A stretch of DNA of 64,000 bases from positions 17,621,912-17,685,911 of the forward strand of contig OZ023188.1 in NCBI GenBank assembly GCA_963995505.1, given 5' to 3'. Shown here in pieces: positions 1 to 11,444 of this stretch. The notes under the pieces are model-generated. The model searched no databases, was not told where the DNA came from, and saw only the letters and a program-made list of their open reading frames with translations. A program made the position numbers and the translations under genes. The stretch is from Hypericum androsaemum. Lineage: Eukaryota; Streptophyta; Magnoliopsida; Malpighiales; Hypericaceae. The first letter of the stretch is position 1. Every line of letters starts with the position of its first letter.

Positions 1-1614
1 TGTGATAATCATGAGATCTCAATAAATTATATTATGACTGGAGAAAAATGGAACTGAAATGAAGTTATTGTCGATGATATTTTTGCATACCATGTAGCGC
101 TAAATATTATGGAAGGTGAAAAGGATCTAGAGCCAAAATCTATTGAGGAATGCATGCATAGAAAAGACTGGCCAAATTAGAAAGACGCAATGAAATCTGA
201 ATTAGATTCACTTGCGAAACGTGAAGTTTTCGGACCTGTAGTCCGCACACCCAAAGGTGTGAAACCCGTAAGATACAAATGAATATTTGTACGTAAACGA
301 AATGAAAAAAATGAAGTCGTGAGATATAAAGCATGACTTGTCGCACAAGGTTTTTCTCAAAGACCTGGTATTGATTATGAAGAGACATATTCTCCTGTGG
401 TAGATGCAATCACGTTTCGGTATTTGATAAGTCTGGCAATACACGAAAAGTTAAATATGTATCTTATGGATATTGTCACAGCCTATTTATATGGTTCACT
501 TGACAGTGACATTTATATGAAAATCCCAGAAGGATTCAACGTACCAGAAGTACGTGATTATAGTCAAAAAGGAATATACTCGATCAAACTATGTCGATCT
601 TTATATGAATTGAAACAATCAGGGCGCATGTGGTATAACCGTCTCAATATCATTGGAACTCCTGCAGAGCTCCAAAAGGCTGTTGATTATTTGAAGAACG
701 AATTTGAAATGAAAGATTTGGGAAAGACCAAACTATGTCTCGGATTGCAAATTGAACATCTTGAAGATGGAATTTTTGTGCATCAATCAGCTTATATAGC
801 AAAGGTGCTAAAGCGCTTCAATATGGATAAAGTGCATCTGTTAAACACTCCAATGGTTGTAAGGTCACTTGATGTGAAAAAAGACCCTTTTAGACCTCGA
901 GAAAATGGTAAAGAATTTATTGGTCCTGAAGTACCATATTTAAGTGCAATAGGTGCGCTAATGTATCTCGCTAGTCACACAAGACCTGATATATCATTCT
1001 CTGTTAATTTACTAGCCAGATACAGTTCTTCGCCTACAAAAAGGCATTGGACTGGAGTAAAACAAATATTTTGTTATCTTCGAGGTACAATAGATATGAG
1101 TTTGCATTATCCTAGTGGTTCAAAGGCAGACGTTATTGGATATACAGATGCAGGATATTTATCCAATCCTCACAATAGTCGATCGCAAACCGGATACTTA
1201 TTCACATGTGGAGGTACTGCTATTTCTTGGCATTTTATGAAACAAACTATAGCAGCCACCTCATCTAATCATTCTGAGATTTTGGCTATTCATGAAACAA
1301 GTCAGAAATGTGTTTGGTTGAGATCTATTGTCCAACACATTCGAGAATCATGTGGATTACTTTTTCAAAAAGGAATACCTACAACCTTATACGAGGACAA
1401 TGCTGCATGCATCGCACAATTGAAAGACGGGTATATTAAAGATGATCGGACAAAACATATATCACCAAAATTCTTTTTCACACACGATCTTCAAAAGAAT
1501 GGGGAGATAAGTGTTCAACAAATTCGTTCAAGTGAGAATTTGGTAGATTTGTTCACAAAATCTCTACCCACTACAGTTTTTGAGAAGCATGTTCGTAATA
1601 TCGGTCTGAAATGA
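1..1614 (+). pseudogene. Copia reverse transcriptase/RNase H, broken
   Basis: This is the C-terminal half of a copia polyprotein. An uninterrupted 405-codon frame spans 397-1614, and upstream homology continues in that frame through stop codons near 178, 282 and 334. Readable blocks are the RT segment around LMDIVTAYLYG, the LKQSGRMWYNRLN block (near 610-645), KDLGKTKLCLGLQIEHL, the connection region, and RNase H with IGYTDAGY (first Asp), HSEILAIHE (Glu), YEDNAACI (Asp) and DRTKHISPKFF. The LKQSGRMW block jumps directly to IIGTPAEL. In intact family members a stretch with the catalytic YVDD box lies between these, so an in-frame deletion has removed the active site. It cannot be autonomous. 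Confidence 0.9.
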
Positions 1615-1840
1615 CTTAGAGATCTCAAGTGATGTAGACATGAGGGGGAGATATCATTTTACACTCTACTCTTTTTTCTTAACCATGGTTTTGTCCCAAT
1701 GGGTTTTCCGGGTAAGGTTTTAATGAGGCAGTAATTTTATGATAATGTACTCTTTTTTTCTTGATTAGAATTTTTCCCACAGGGTTTTTCCTAATAAGGT
1801 TTTAACGAGGCACATTATTCAAATGGCATCCAAGGGGGAG

Positions 1841-2121
1841 TATTATATATTAATTATTTATGGATGTCATTTCTTCCATGTTCTCCACCCACCTCCTCCA
1901 TGTTTAAAGACACATCTTCTCCACTTCACCACTTCTCCATAAAGCAAGTTTAGTGGGTTATTGGGTTATGAAATAGTTAATATATTAACCTATAAATAGA
2001 ACTCATTGTATTACCATGTGATGTACATTCTTAATCTATTAATGAGAAGTTCATATTTTCCTCCCTTATTCTTTTTCTCTCTATTTGTGACTATTGCTTA
2101 TTTCCGATAAAGTTCATAACA
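1841..2121 (+). repeat. 3' LTR of the copia element
   Basis: This segment of about 281 bp follows a purine tract (caagggggag, ending 1840). It aligns over its length with 18205-18468, sharing ATTAATTATTTATGG near the start, the 'tataaatagaactcattg' TATA-like region (near 1990) and the end 'ttccgataaagttcata'. The outer ends are not canonical TG..CA, so borders may be off by a few bases. Confidence 0.75.
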
Positions 2122-2334
2122 TAAGTAAGTATAACTAACTTCTTTGAAAAGTATCAAATTACATGAGGCCTATGAAAATAGCCATTTGTCTCCATTTGGG
2201 CTGGGACTTTTGGGAACAAAAGTGAGCTGTGGGCTTGACTCATCGTATTCTGGGTTTAGAATTCGCGTCATCTAATTGTTCTGGCCCATTAGGAAGTTCG
2301 CTACTTGCAGTTTTCTGAAAATTGGCCTTCAAAG
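2122..2334. other. Spacer between copia LTR and LINE target site
   Basis: This is ordinary unannotated sequence, and nothing coding is seen. It is the left flank of the LINE insertion that follows. Confidence 0.5.
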
Positions 2335-2351
2335 AGATTGGCATGAAGTTG

Positions 2352-2920
2352 TCAATCAGTTGTGGAGGGATTATGTGTCTGCCATTGACTCGGTACCCTC
2401 TCCACGGCTAAGGCCAACAGAGCTATGGCGCCCACCAGAAGCGGGATGGTTTAAAATCAATACGGACGCTGGGATTGCTCGGTCTGGAGAGGCGCAAGTT
2501 GGTGCAGTTGTTAGAGATGACAGGGGACAGTTTGTGGCGGGTTTTGTCCGGAGATTCCACAGTCTGGTTCACCCTACTGTGCTTGAAGCCCGAGGGATGC
2601 TAGTTGGAGTCGAACTTGGCCAGGCACTTGGGCTAAGGTACGTTGTTTTAGAATCTGACTGTTTACCTTTAGTGCAGGCTCTGAACAATCAGGTGGTCGA
2701 TAGAAGTGATTTGGCTCTACTCGTGGAGGACTGTAAAGTGGGTAGTAGGGCTTTCTTGGCCACTGTTTCTCATTCGCCAGGCGGAAAGCAAACCAAGCGG
2801 CTCACATTCTCGCAAAGATGCAGTTGGAAGGGGAGAGACAATATCAATTCTTCTCTTTTCCACCTCGGGATATATGCAACGCCATTGCGGAAGATCAAAG
2901 GAGAGGCTGTGAAGACGTAA
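2352..2920 (+). pseudogene. LINE ORF2 C-terminus: RNase H-like domain
   Basis: The frame (open from 2276 because flanking DNA happens to be open) encodes an RNase H domain of the plant LINE / RVT_3 type. WFKINTDAG carries the first catalytic Asp, a glycine-rich VGAVVRDDRGQFV strand follows, then VLEARGMLVGVELG carries the catalytic Glu, and LESDCLPLVQALN carries the next Asp. The zinc-knuckle and reverse transcriptase parts are absent because the copy is 5'-truncated. The last residues after VSHSPGGKQ drift from the family, so a frameshift near 2790 is possible. It is a fragment and unlikely to be expressed as a useful protein. Confidence 0.85.
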
Positions 2921-3395
2921 CTGACTGCTAAAGGGTGGGGTGGGTTGGGTAGCGATAGGCGGGCGGGAATTTCTATTTGTGCCAGGAGTGTACGGATGTA
3001 TCAGGGGCAACACATAACACTCAGGTTTAGCAGTGATATTGCTAGAGCAGGTTCTTACCGCGGAGCGTTCTTTTTCTATGTCCAGTTTTTTCCCGGTAGG
3101 GGCGGATTTTCTGGAATAGGTTTTTACCGAGGCTGGCGGCTGCAACCTCGTACTTGTGCGAGGAGAGTGTTATGTGTTGAAGAGTAGTTTGTACGATGGG
3201 TAGTGTTCTCGTGCTGATGTACGATGGACCCTAGGAAGGGTAGGTGAGACTAGGTAGGTAGTGCTCCATCTCGTGCTGTTGCATGCTTTGGGGCTTATGT
3301 TATTTTCGTCAGTTGCTCTCTTGAGTTGTTTCCATGGATGTATTGGTTACCTATCTTATTATTAATGAAATAGAAATATTTACCCCTAAAAAAAA
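2352..3395 (+). mobile_element. 5'-truncated LINE (L1-type) with poly-A tail and 17-bp target duplication
   Basis: The insert begins inside the C-terminal part of ORF2 and ends in a nine-A run (3388-3396). The 17-mer AGATTGGCATGAAGTTG stands immediately before it (2335-2351) and again immediately after the tail (3396-3412), the expected target-site duplication of target-primed reverse transcription. The 3' untranslated part (about 2921-3387) has no recognisable gene. The ends are defined by the duplication, so the coordinates are firm. Confidence 0.9.
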
Positions 3396-3412
3396 AGATT
3401 GGCATGAAGTTG

Positions 3413-4058
3413 GAATTGGATGACAACTCCAAGGATGCCTTAATTTAAGGTTATTGTTCCTTCAAAAAAAAATTTAAGGTTATTGGATAACCATTTTCAT
3501 ACTAACCTATATTTGGTGTAAAAAAGGGGGAAAAAGAGTTTGCTTAACTCCCATATTTTTACGGTTTTGAAAATTTTGTTCTACGACATATTTTTTGTCC
3601 AATTTTGTTACAATATATTCGATCGGACTTTGATTTTGAAGACTTGCGATTTATGGAGATGCATGAAGATGGGTACGAGATCGACTCGCTATGATATCAT
3701 GCTAAATTTTTTTATCAAAATCAAAATTTTAATACAACAAATTCATAAATTTTACATACTCATAAACAAATTCACAACACTCCCTATTGTCGGGAAAAAA
3801 TATCATCGACGGAGTCATCAGACGAGACGTGGTCGACTCAACTTTGCATGCGAAAATTTAGAAAAAAAAGTTTTTAAAAAATTTTGCGGGAGAAAGCAAA
3901 AGTAGGGAACAATCTTTTTTGGCAAAAGTAATAAGAATTTGAAGACAAAAATTCCAATCGAGCAACTGGATTAAAATCAGCCACAACTCCCAACACTCGC
4001 CAAATATCATTTTTGGCAAAAGCTAATAAGATTTTGAAGACAAGATTTTCCAATTCTA
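3413..4058. promoter_or_regulatory. Upstream region of the alpha/beta-hydrolase gene, with an imperfect direct repeat
   Basis: AT-rich and non-coding. A segment near 3920-3957 (ggcaaaagtaataagaattt, then gaagac...) recurs with small changes at about 4014-4055 (ggcaaaagctaataagattt), ending at the hydrolase start codon. The second copy would lie in the 5' UTR. No clear TATA box could be chosen. Confidence 0.4.
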
Positions 4059-6536
4059 ATGTCGTCTTCTTCTTCTTTTGCGGTTTCTCCTTCATTAAGG
4101 TCAGAGCTTTTCGGTTCCAGGCTCACTGCACCAACAAGCACAAGGCTAGACTTCCAAAGTAAGCAACTTTGTTCTTCTTTATTGTCACATCCTTCCTGGG
4201 TTGTTCCGAATTTTTCCTATAATGACCATTTTCTCTGTCTTTTTTTTTTAAATCTCTCTTGGGTTCATGGAGGCAGATGCGAAATGAACAGAAGAGGGTT
4301 TGCTTTTAAGGGGGTTCTGGCTTCTGGGGTTTCAGCTGTGGGCTCGTCTTTGGTCGGTGAATCTGCTCAAGGTAATGTCTTTGACTCGCTTTGAGCTTAT
4401 TGTGTGAATGGTCTTAGGCTATGTTTTGTTAAAGGCCATTGTCCTGTTGGAGTGGTACCAGTTGGGCTGTAGTCACTCATCTTTTGCTCATATTTCTTAA
4501 GATTACGACATTGCTAGTTGAGAGTGCAGTGAACTTGTTTATAAGTGTGGAAAATCCATCTATCCATTGCCACAAGTTTTGGGTTGGATACGGAGATTCT
4601 AACACGGTATCAGAGCGGGTTGATCTCGTGATCGTTGTTTTCCTCGCACGAGCCCATCTTGTTTATATGTGTGGAAAATCCATCTACCCATTGCCCAAAT
4701 TTTACTGCTTTTCTGTCTTCTGCAACCCATTTCTTCCTAGAAGCGGTTGGTCCGCAGTCTGGTTCTTCATGTTTGGTTTGTTGTTGCATTCGGCTTGCTT
4801 GAAAAGTTTGGGCTTTTTTGCGTGCAGGGATTGAGAGATTGCAGTTTAAGCCGGATGGTTACAATTATTGGACATGGAGGGGTCACAAAGTGCATTACGT
4901 GGTGCAAGGAGAAGGGACTCCCATTGTCCTAATTCATGGTTTTGGTGCTTCTGCATTTCACTGGAGGTACTCCTCATTCTTCAGTGTTTCCTCTTCTTAA
5001 CAGGCAAATAGAGGACCTATCTTAGAGTAAGTTCATAGGGCACACTCGGAACATTGCTTTTCAGCCATGCAATTGTGCCCAAAGGCATGGGCTTCTGGTA
5101 CCTTGATAGTCATCCTTCAGTAGGATTAAGGGAATCGTTTTCTCCACTCTCATCTGCAGATATAACATTCCTGAATTGACCAAGAAGTATAAAGTTTATG
5201 CCGTAGACTTGCTGGGGTTTGGGTGGAGTGAGAAAGCAATTATTGAGTATGATGCCATGGTGTGGAGGGATCAAGTAGTGGATTTCTTAAAAGAGATCGT
5301 GAAGGAACCTGCATTTCTCGTAGGGAACAGGTAATAGACACTAACTAGTAATGCTGATTTACTGGTAATGGTATCCGCGTGCATTTGTTGAGCCTCCTGG
5401 TACAACTGAGGCTCTGGACTGAGCCTTGTCCATTATGTTACACACAGGGATTTTGCTACCCTGTATGTGCAGTCCTTGTTTGTATCCTTCCATTCTTGCT
5501 TGGAATGTTGTTCTTGCCTAATCAATAGTTATATCATTGCTCCGGGCAAAAACATCTGGGTGCTGCCATCGCATGAAATGTATCGTGCCGGTCCCTGTAT
5601 GATATACTGGCATATTGCTTTCTGCGTTGGAGCGTGCACTATGTAACACATGGACATTTGCAGTCTTGGAGGGTTTACTGCATTGGTTGCAGCAGTGGGA
5701 TTGCCAGAACAAGTTACTGGACTCGTGTTATTAAATTCCGCCGGACAGTTTGGAAATGCAGATAAAGCATCAAATGAAACTGAAGAATCACTCTTTCAGA
5801 AAACTATTTTGAAGCCACTAAAGGAAGTTTTTCAGCGGATAGTTCTCGGGTTTTTGTTTTGGCAGGCAAAGCAACCGGCTCGCGTTGAATCTGTCCTAAA
5901 GAGTGTAAGTTTGTTGATATGCAGTCTAGAAATGTTTCGTTTGACCCAGTTCATGTCTTGTCTGGTGTCTTGTACCCAAGTAACTTATTTCCCCTGCTGG
6001 ACAGGTATACATAAATTCCTCAAATGTGGATGACTATCTGGTGGAATCTATAACAAAGCCGGCTGCTGACCCGAATTCAGGGGAAGTCTACTACAGGTAT
6101 AATTGTTTCGGCGTATTGCCTATCCGTGTTTGAACCCGTCCAATTGTTACCAAAATTGTATAATATCTACTAAAGGCTATACCACAGAGCTAGTTTCTAA
6201 TTCCGTTCAATGAGGATTTTACGTGGTAGCGTATTCAATGGATCCATCTTCCACTTTTGCAGATTAATGACTGGGTTCATGTTCAATCAGACGAAGTACA
6301 CATTAGATGCTGCTCTAAGTGAACTGAAATGCCCCTTGTTGTTGCTTTGGGGTGACTTGGATCCGTGGGTTGGTCCCACCAAGGCCAACAGGATCAAAGC
6401 ATTCTATCCAAACACAACTCTCATACACTTGCAGGCAGGCCACTGCCCACACGACGAAGTTCCTGAGCTTGTTAATAAGGCTTTAGTCGAGTGGTTGTCG
6501 ACGTTTAAAGCAGAAAACTCCCTCCAAACAGTGTGA
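4059..6536 (+). CDS. Alpha/beta-hydrolase, plastid-type (pheophytinase-like family)
   Basis: Seven exons: 4059-4158, 4273-4371, 4828-4966, 5160-5330, 5664-5904, 6005-6096 and 6263-6536, giving 371 residues. Residues 1-60 are Ser-rich and basic, typical of a plastid transit peptide. The fold follows: oxyanion segment HGFGASAFHW (103-112), nucleophile elbow GNSLGG with Ser170, acid in WGDLDPW (Asp314) and AGHCPHDE with His341. Ser170 is split by intron 4. The sequence resembles the Arabidopsis hydrolase At4g36530, remembered and not searched, a relative of pheophytinase whose substrate is uncertain. The exon 2 acceptor was set at 4271-4272 because the nearer AG at 4275-4276 puts a stop in frame. 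Intron 2 contains a doubled 'gtgtggaaaatccatct' segment. Confidence 0.9.
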
Positions 6537-7472
6537 ATGTACAGAATTTTTTGCAGCTGTACTTGTAAACATACATTGAGAATACACTTGTAAATTTACC
6601 AACCAGAATCGAGCGAACTTGATCCGCATTCTTGGCGAGCCAGCTACGAGGAGAACTCGAAGTCAGAAATGTACCCAGTCATTTGTTAGAGGTAGAGGTA
6701 CGTACGTGTTCATAAAAAGAAGTCATTCATGAAGGTAAATGTGCATGAAGTTGACTCTGGTTAGAAGATGATGTATGAAAAGTCCTTTAATAGCTTCATA
6801 TTGTCATTTTCGTCATCGACAGCCACAAGAGAGACGCAGTAACGCCAAGAAGCCACAGCTAATCCCTGGTTGAAATGAAGAAAAATCAAGATCACGTTGA
6901 CCATAATCTGAGCTATAAAAAAAGAAAATTTTGTTTTCTGATTACAGGCAGGACTACATAGGGTGGTAAACCCGCCTTCTCAAGTTTTAAGACATCTGCA
7001 TTCACATGCCTCTAACTCGAACCCTCGGTTGAGCTAGAAAGATATAAGCTAGTTGATCTACGTGTTTCAGTTTATCTACGTTCTTGGTGGTAAAAAGATA
7101 CTTTCGTTTGGCATCCAGGCAAAGTCATGCAAGTTAAACACAAGAAAACAAGCTCAGCTTGTCCCAAGCTTTGGAATTGCAGGAAGCACATCAAAAGTTT
7201 ATTGTTTGTATAACTTGCTGACTAGAACCTGAAGCTGTCCTAGATGCACTTCCTTCGCTATCATCGATGGTTCCAGCTGTCGTGTGTCACAGATTATCCG
7301 TAAAATATTCGGTATCTTCTGATGTCACTCTCCTTCCGTAGGGATTGCTGATATGAATATCCGCATAAGATCTTACATTGCATCACAATGCAACCCAGAA
7401 AGGCTATATCAGCAAAAGGTTTTAACCTGATAGTCTAAGTTCTTAGCCAACGTTCGTGTTAAAGGCGGCCTC
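6537..7472. other. Intergenic: 3' UTR of the hydrolase and promoter/5' UTR of the RFC3-like gene
   Basis: No coding signal, transposon end or RNA gene was recognised. The start codon at 7473 is the first ATG of a long open frame. Confidence 0.5.
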
Positions 7473-10400
7473 ATGGAGAACAACTTGTCAAGGTACAACA
7501 GAGCTTTGTTGAATTCGCAGAAGCAGCGGCGAAGCGGGTATGAGCCGTCCGACGCTGAGACTGATTGGCAAGAGACTCCTCGGCGTGATACAAATGGAGC
7601 TTTGCCTCAGAGGAGTCCCAGGATGGATCCTGATCTACTAAGGAAGATCAGTCCTTTGAGGAACAGTAGAAGGCACTCGTCGAGATTCGAGGACACTTCA
7701 CCCGAAAGAGACACCATCGGCATCCCTTCCGTAGGGAGACATAACAGCAAGTCATCCTACAAGACAAGGAGAGATGATGGCGGCCATGTTTCGCCAATCC
7801 CTGGTCGCAGGGCCGTTAGTCCTTTTTCAAAGGCAGAGCAGGGAAGACAATTGTCTCCTTACAAGTTCAGAAGAGGAGAACGGGACATGGACGATGATGA
7901 GGTTATCCGGTCTAATAGGAGAAGCGGAAGAGGTCCCACTGGAGAGGAAAGGAGCGGCCATACGCAGTTCGGTGAAGTTAGTAGAGCTAGTGAGAGATCA
8001 AACCACAGCCACAGGTCAGCGACTGCAACGAGAACAAGAACCAGGGAGAGAGAGCAAGAAAATGGCAATGGTCATAGAGATCCGTCCCCACTGGGGAGGA
8101 ACAAGTTTGATGAACAAGGTGGAATGGAAGCAACTGATAACAGAAAAGCGCCTTCCGGTGGTGAACTCAATCAGATGGTTGCTAATATTAATATCGCAAG
8201 AGTTCCTGTGTTTGATGCAGCAAATATTGATACAACAGACTCCATCGGCGATATCTTCTTCTCGAGGGACAATGCAGCTCTGGCAATGAAGAAGAATGGC
8301 TTGGCAAAGAATGGCAAGGTAGAGGCCGATTTCTATGCTAAACCTATGGTGTTTCCTAGAATAGAACCAGTTGTAGGCAAATCCGATCAAACCCCGCAAA
8401 CTGTCTTGAAACCTCCTCCTTCAAGGTCAAGGACGTATCAGAATTCCACATCTACTGTGAGCAGGCAGAGCAGTGACAAGTTTAGTACAGCTACAAGCAA
8501 GATGAGCGATACGAGCGGGAGAAGCTTCAGCCTGTTCACAGCAAACAGGAGGAAGAGTCAAGTGGATGGTTGGTTTTCTTGCATGAGAAAGAAGACTTCT
8601 AAGACCAGATCACCTGAGAGACAGCAGCAATTCGACGAAGCATCGTTCATCCAAAGGGCGTTCGTCGTTGAAAACTTGAGGCAGTTTTGGGCAGATAAGT
8701 ACCAGCCCCGTTCGTTAAATGGATTCGTTTGCCACAAGCAAGAAGCACAACTTCTCAGCCAACTTGTAAGTTATCGGATCATCTGGAACAAGAAATGCAT
8801 TTCCTTGACTCCCTCATTTGAACTCATAAAATTAATCCATTTTTAAGGTGTCACACAACAATATCCCCCATATCTTGTTCAAGGGACCACCAGGTTCAGG
8901 GAAAAGAGCATTAGCCCTGGCTTCACTTGTTGAAATATTTGGTGATGCGTGCCGAAATGTACGTCCGTTTTCCATCTCTCCTTCCGCGAACGAAATCTTT
9001 TGACTGCTGGCATGAAATAATGCCTTCTGTTACTTGCAGATATCACGCGACCTGAGATACTTCCCAGTTCAGGTATGCCTAGTTAGTGAGGTCTTTTAGC
9101 TCCTCCGTTTTCGAATCGATTCAGATTGAGATCGTATTCCAATCATACATTTGTTTTGGCAGGAAAAGAGAGCAACACAAGTTATTGTTCCTATAACATC
9201 CAGTGCTCACCATGTGGAGCTCAATGTAACCTCAGAACCAAATGCTAAATATGCACTAATGGGTTTGGTGAAGGAAATAACCACAAGCTATTCTCTAGTC
9301 CCTGACGTCAGTACCGTAAATTTCAGACCGGATTTTAAAGGTTAGCTCTTGATGCTTGGTCATGATTACTGCCACTTAACTGTCTAACACGGACACGCAA
9401 AGCTCACTCCGCGTCTTCATTTCTTGTTTCAGTGATAGTGCTGTACGAGGTCGACAAGGCATCAGAGAACATCCAGCACTTGATCAAATGGATCATGGAC
9501 TGTTACACGGATGCTTGTAAGCTCGTGATCTGCTGCGAGGAGGACAAAGGGATCGTAGATGCGGTGAAGAACAGATGCAAAGTTATCGATATTGATGCAC
9601 CTGGAAATCATGAAGTTAGTATATATCACCTTTTCTGATGATGGATCTGTGTTCTGTTACAAACGATTCCTGATTCAACCTCGCGTTTTCCAGATAATGG
9701 AGGTACTTGTTCAAATATCAAGGAAGGAAGACTTCAATCTACCAAAAAGCTTCGCTGCGAAAATCGCTTCAAAATCGAAGCAAAACCTGAGAGATGCAAT
9801 CATGGCTCTCGAAGCGTGCAAAGCGCACAAGTACTCCCTTGAATAACAATCGTATGAAACTTTCTGGCTTCCATTTCAGTTCAAGTACTAACATCAAAAT
9901 CGTCTTTTGAACCTTTCAACAGCTACCCATTTGCTGATGATCAACCGATGCCATTAGCCTGGGAGCAGGTCTTGGTTGAACTTGCAGCTGAAATCCTTAG
10001 CGATCCATCTCCGAAACGGTACTCTTCTCTTGTGAAGCAAGAATAACGAACCATTAGAAACTCCATACTCTTCGGTCCCGCTTTCGAACTAATACTTCTT
10101 TCTTCTTTTCGAACAATGACAGGTTGTTTCTTGCAAGGGAAAAGTTTCAGAAGCTCCTAGCGGATTTTGTTCATCCCAAGCTACTTCTTCTGGTGATCCT
10201 CCTTTTTCCTGGCTGACAACTTCCATAACCAATCTAATTACTGATAGAAGATCCTTTCCATTTAACAGAAGCTTGTAGAAGAATTTCTGAAAGGAGTAGA
10301 GGCAAGCTCAAAAAGGGAACTCTACTACTGGCATGCATATTATGTAAGTCCACTCCTTCCTCAACATTCTCGAAACCCGATTTCTTGATAGACAAAGGGA

Positions 10401-10692
10401 TCCAACACGGAACGATTTTGAATATGGATTCATCTTCACACCCTTGAAACAGGAACCCATCTCACATTTTCATGATGTTGTTTCAACAGGAAAAAAGGCT
10501 CCCAACTGGAACCACTGCATTGCTCAAACTAGAAGGTAGTTGTAGAAAATTTGCAACTGATTACTTTTTTCCAGATAAGTTGAGATTTGCCTTTCTTTTC
10601 AGATTCATACTACAACTCTTTTTCTTGCAGAATTCGTTGCCAAGTTCATGAGCATACACAGGAAAAGCATGGGAAACAGCCAGTATATCTAG
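7473..10692 (+). CDS. RFC3-like AAA+ clamp-loader ATPase with long basic N-terminal extension
   Basis: Eleven exons: 7473-8765, 8848-8958, 9040-9072, 9163-9340, 9433-9614, 9694-9830, 9923-10018, 10123-10192, 10269-10343, 10490-10535 and 10631-10692, giving 760 residues. The first 431 come from one exon and are rich in Ser, Arg and Pro, with RSPRMDP- and SPERD-like motifs. The rest is clamp-loader: [13 protein letters not shown] (entry motif of RFC subunits), Walker A GPPGSGKR (444-451), Walker B-like VIVLYEVDK (539-547), [21 protein letters not shown] and the C-terminal collar [13 protein letters not shown]. Canonical RFC3 is about 350 residues and lacks the extension. The role is probably in DNA replication or repair loading, or a plant-specific derivative of it. 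The last exons are short but all join in frame. Confidence 0.88.
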
Positions 10693-11435
10693 TTACATCC
10701 GAACAGTCTGTCTGATGGTATTCGTCTCTAAAATAGCCGATGTCTATATATATATATATACACGATAAATATGATAGTGGATAACATACAGGGAAAAAAT
10801 AGGAATCGACAACCTTACTCGAACACATTGCTTTTTTCCCCTCCAATCTTGAGAGGAAATTTCACAATCCGTGACATTTTTTTCAAGTGGTCGCATATGA
10901 ATTTTCCAGATTGCTTGTAAATTTCAAATCCCTTTTGTTGCGGTTAATGAACTTTTGAGATTCCAACGTGGTGTATAATGAACTTGCATCTTATAATATT
11001 AGAAATTTCGAATTCGAAATAAAAGTTCAAATTTTATAAAAAATTTGACTCAAACGTCCATTTGAGTTAAAAGAATATTATGCCGTTCATTAAAATTTCC
11101 ATAGATCAATGTTCCATCAGAGCATTTTGTTGGATAATCTCGAATCAAAGGCAAAAAAAATGTGATTCAAAAGGAATGTAATCGCGGTTTTTTATTTAAT
11201 AAGTGGAATGTGAGTACATTAATTCTCGAGGACGGTCGGTTATAGGGAAATATAATATAACACAAGAGGAAAGAGAAGGAATATTATTATATTGGCATAT
11301 CCGGCACCGATCCCATAGCAAATGAATAATGATGCAATCTAGTTGAATCGTTGGCCGAATGTGATTAAAGACAATCTATATTAATTCCTCTTAATTTCTA
11401 GAAAAAATAAATCAGCAAAGACTGAAGATTTCGAG
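10693..11435. other. Intergenic, AT-rich
   Basis: It contains the RFC3-like 3' UTR and a short TA run near 10746-10762. Nothing else was recognised. Confidence 0.5.
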
Positions 11436-11444
11436 TTTTAACAA

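Larger units (their letters stand above)
1..2121 (+). mobile_element. Ty1/copia retrotransposon, 3' part with 3' LTR (5' part outside window)
   Basis: The window opens inside the pol region of a copia-type element. Reverse transcriptase and RNase H homology runs to 1614. It is followed by an untranslated stretch with two purine tracts (about 1644-1652 and 1833-1840) and then a short LTR. Between them are two copies of a 'gggtttt...aaggttttaa.gaggca' motif, which I recognise from plant copia 3' regions. The LTR matches the one at 18205, so both belong to one family, although their orientation and order rule out a single insertion. The copy is dead, with several stops in the first 400 bases. 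Confidence 0.9.

Noticed and set aside
4607..4622. Primer-binding-site-like GGTATCAGAGC in an intron
   Set aside because: Matches the tRNA-Met site, but no LTR or element end surrounds it; at most a fragment.
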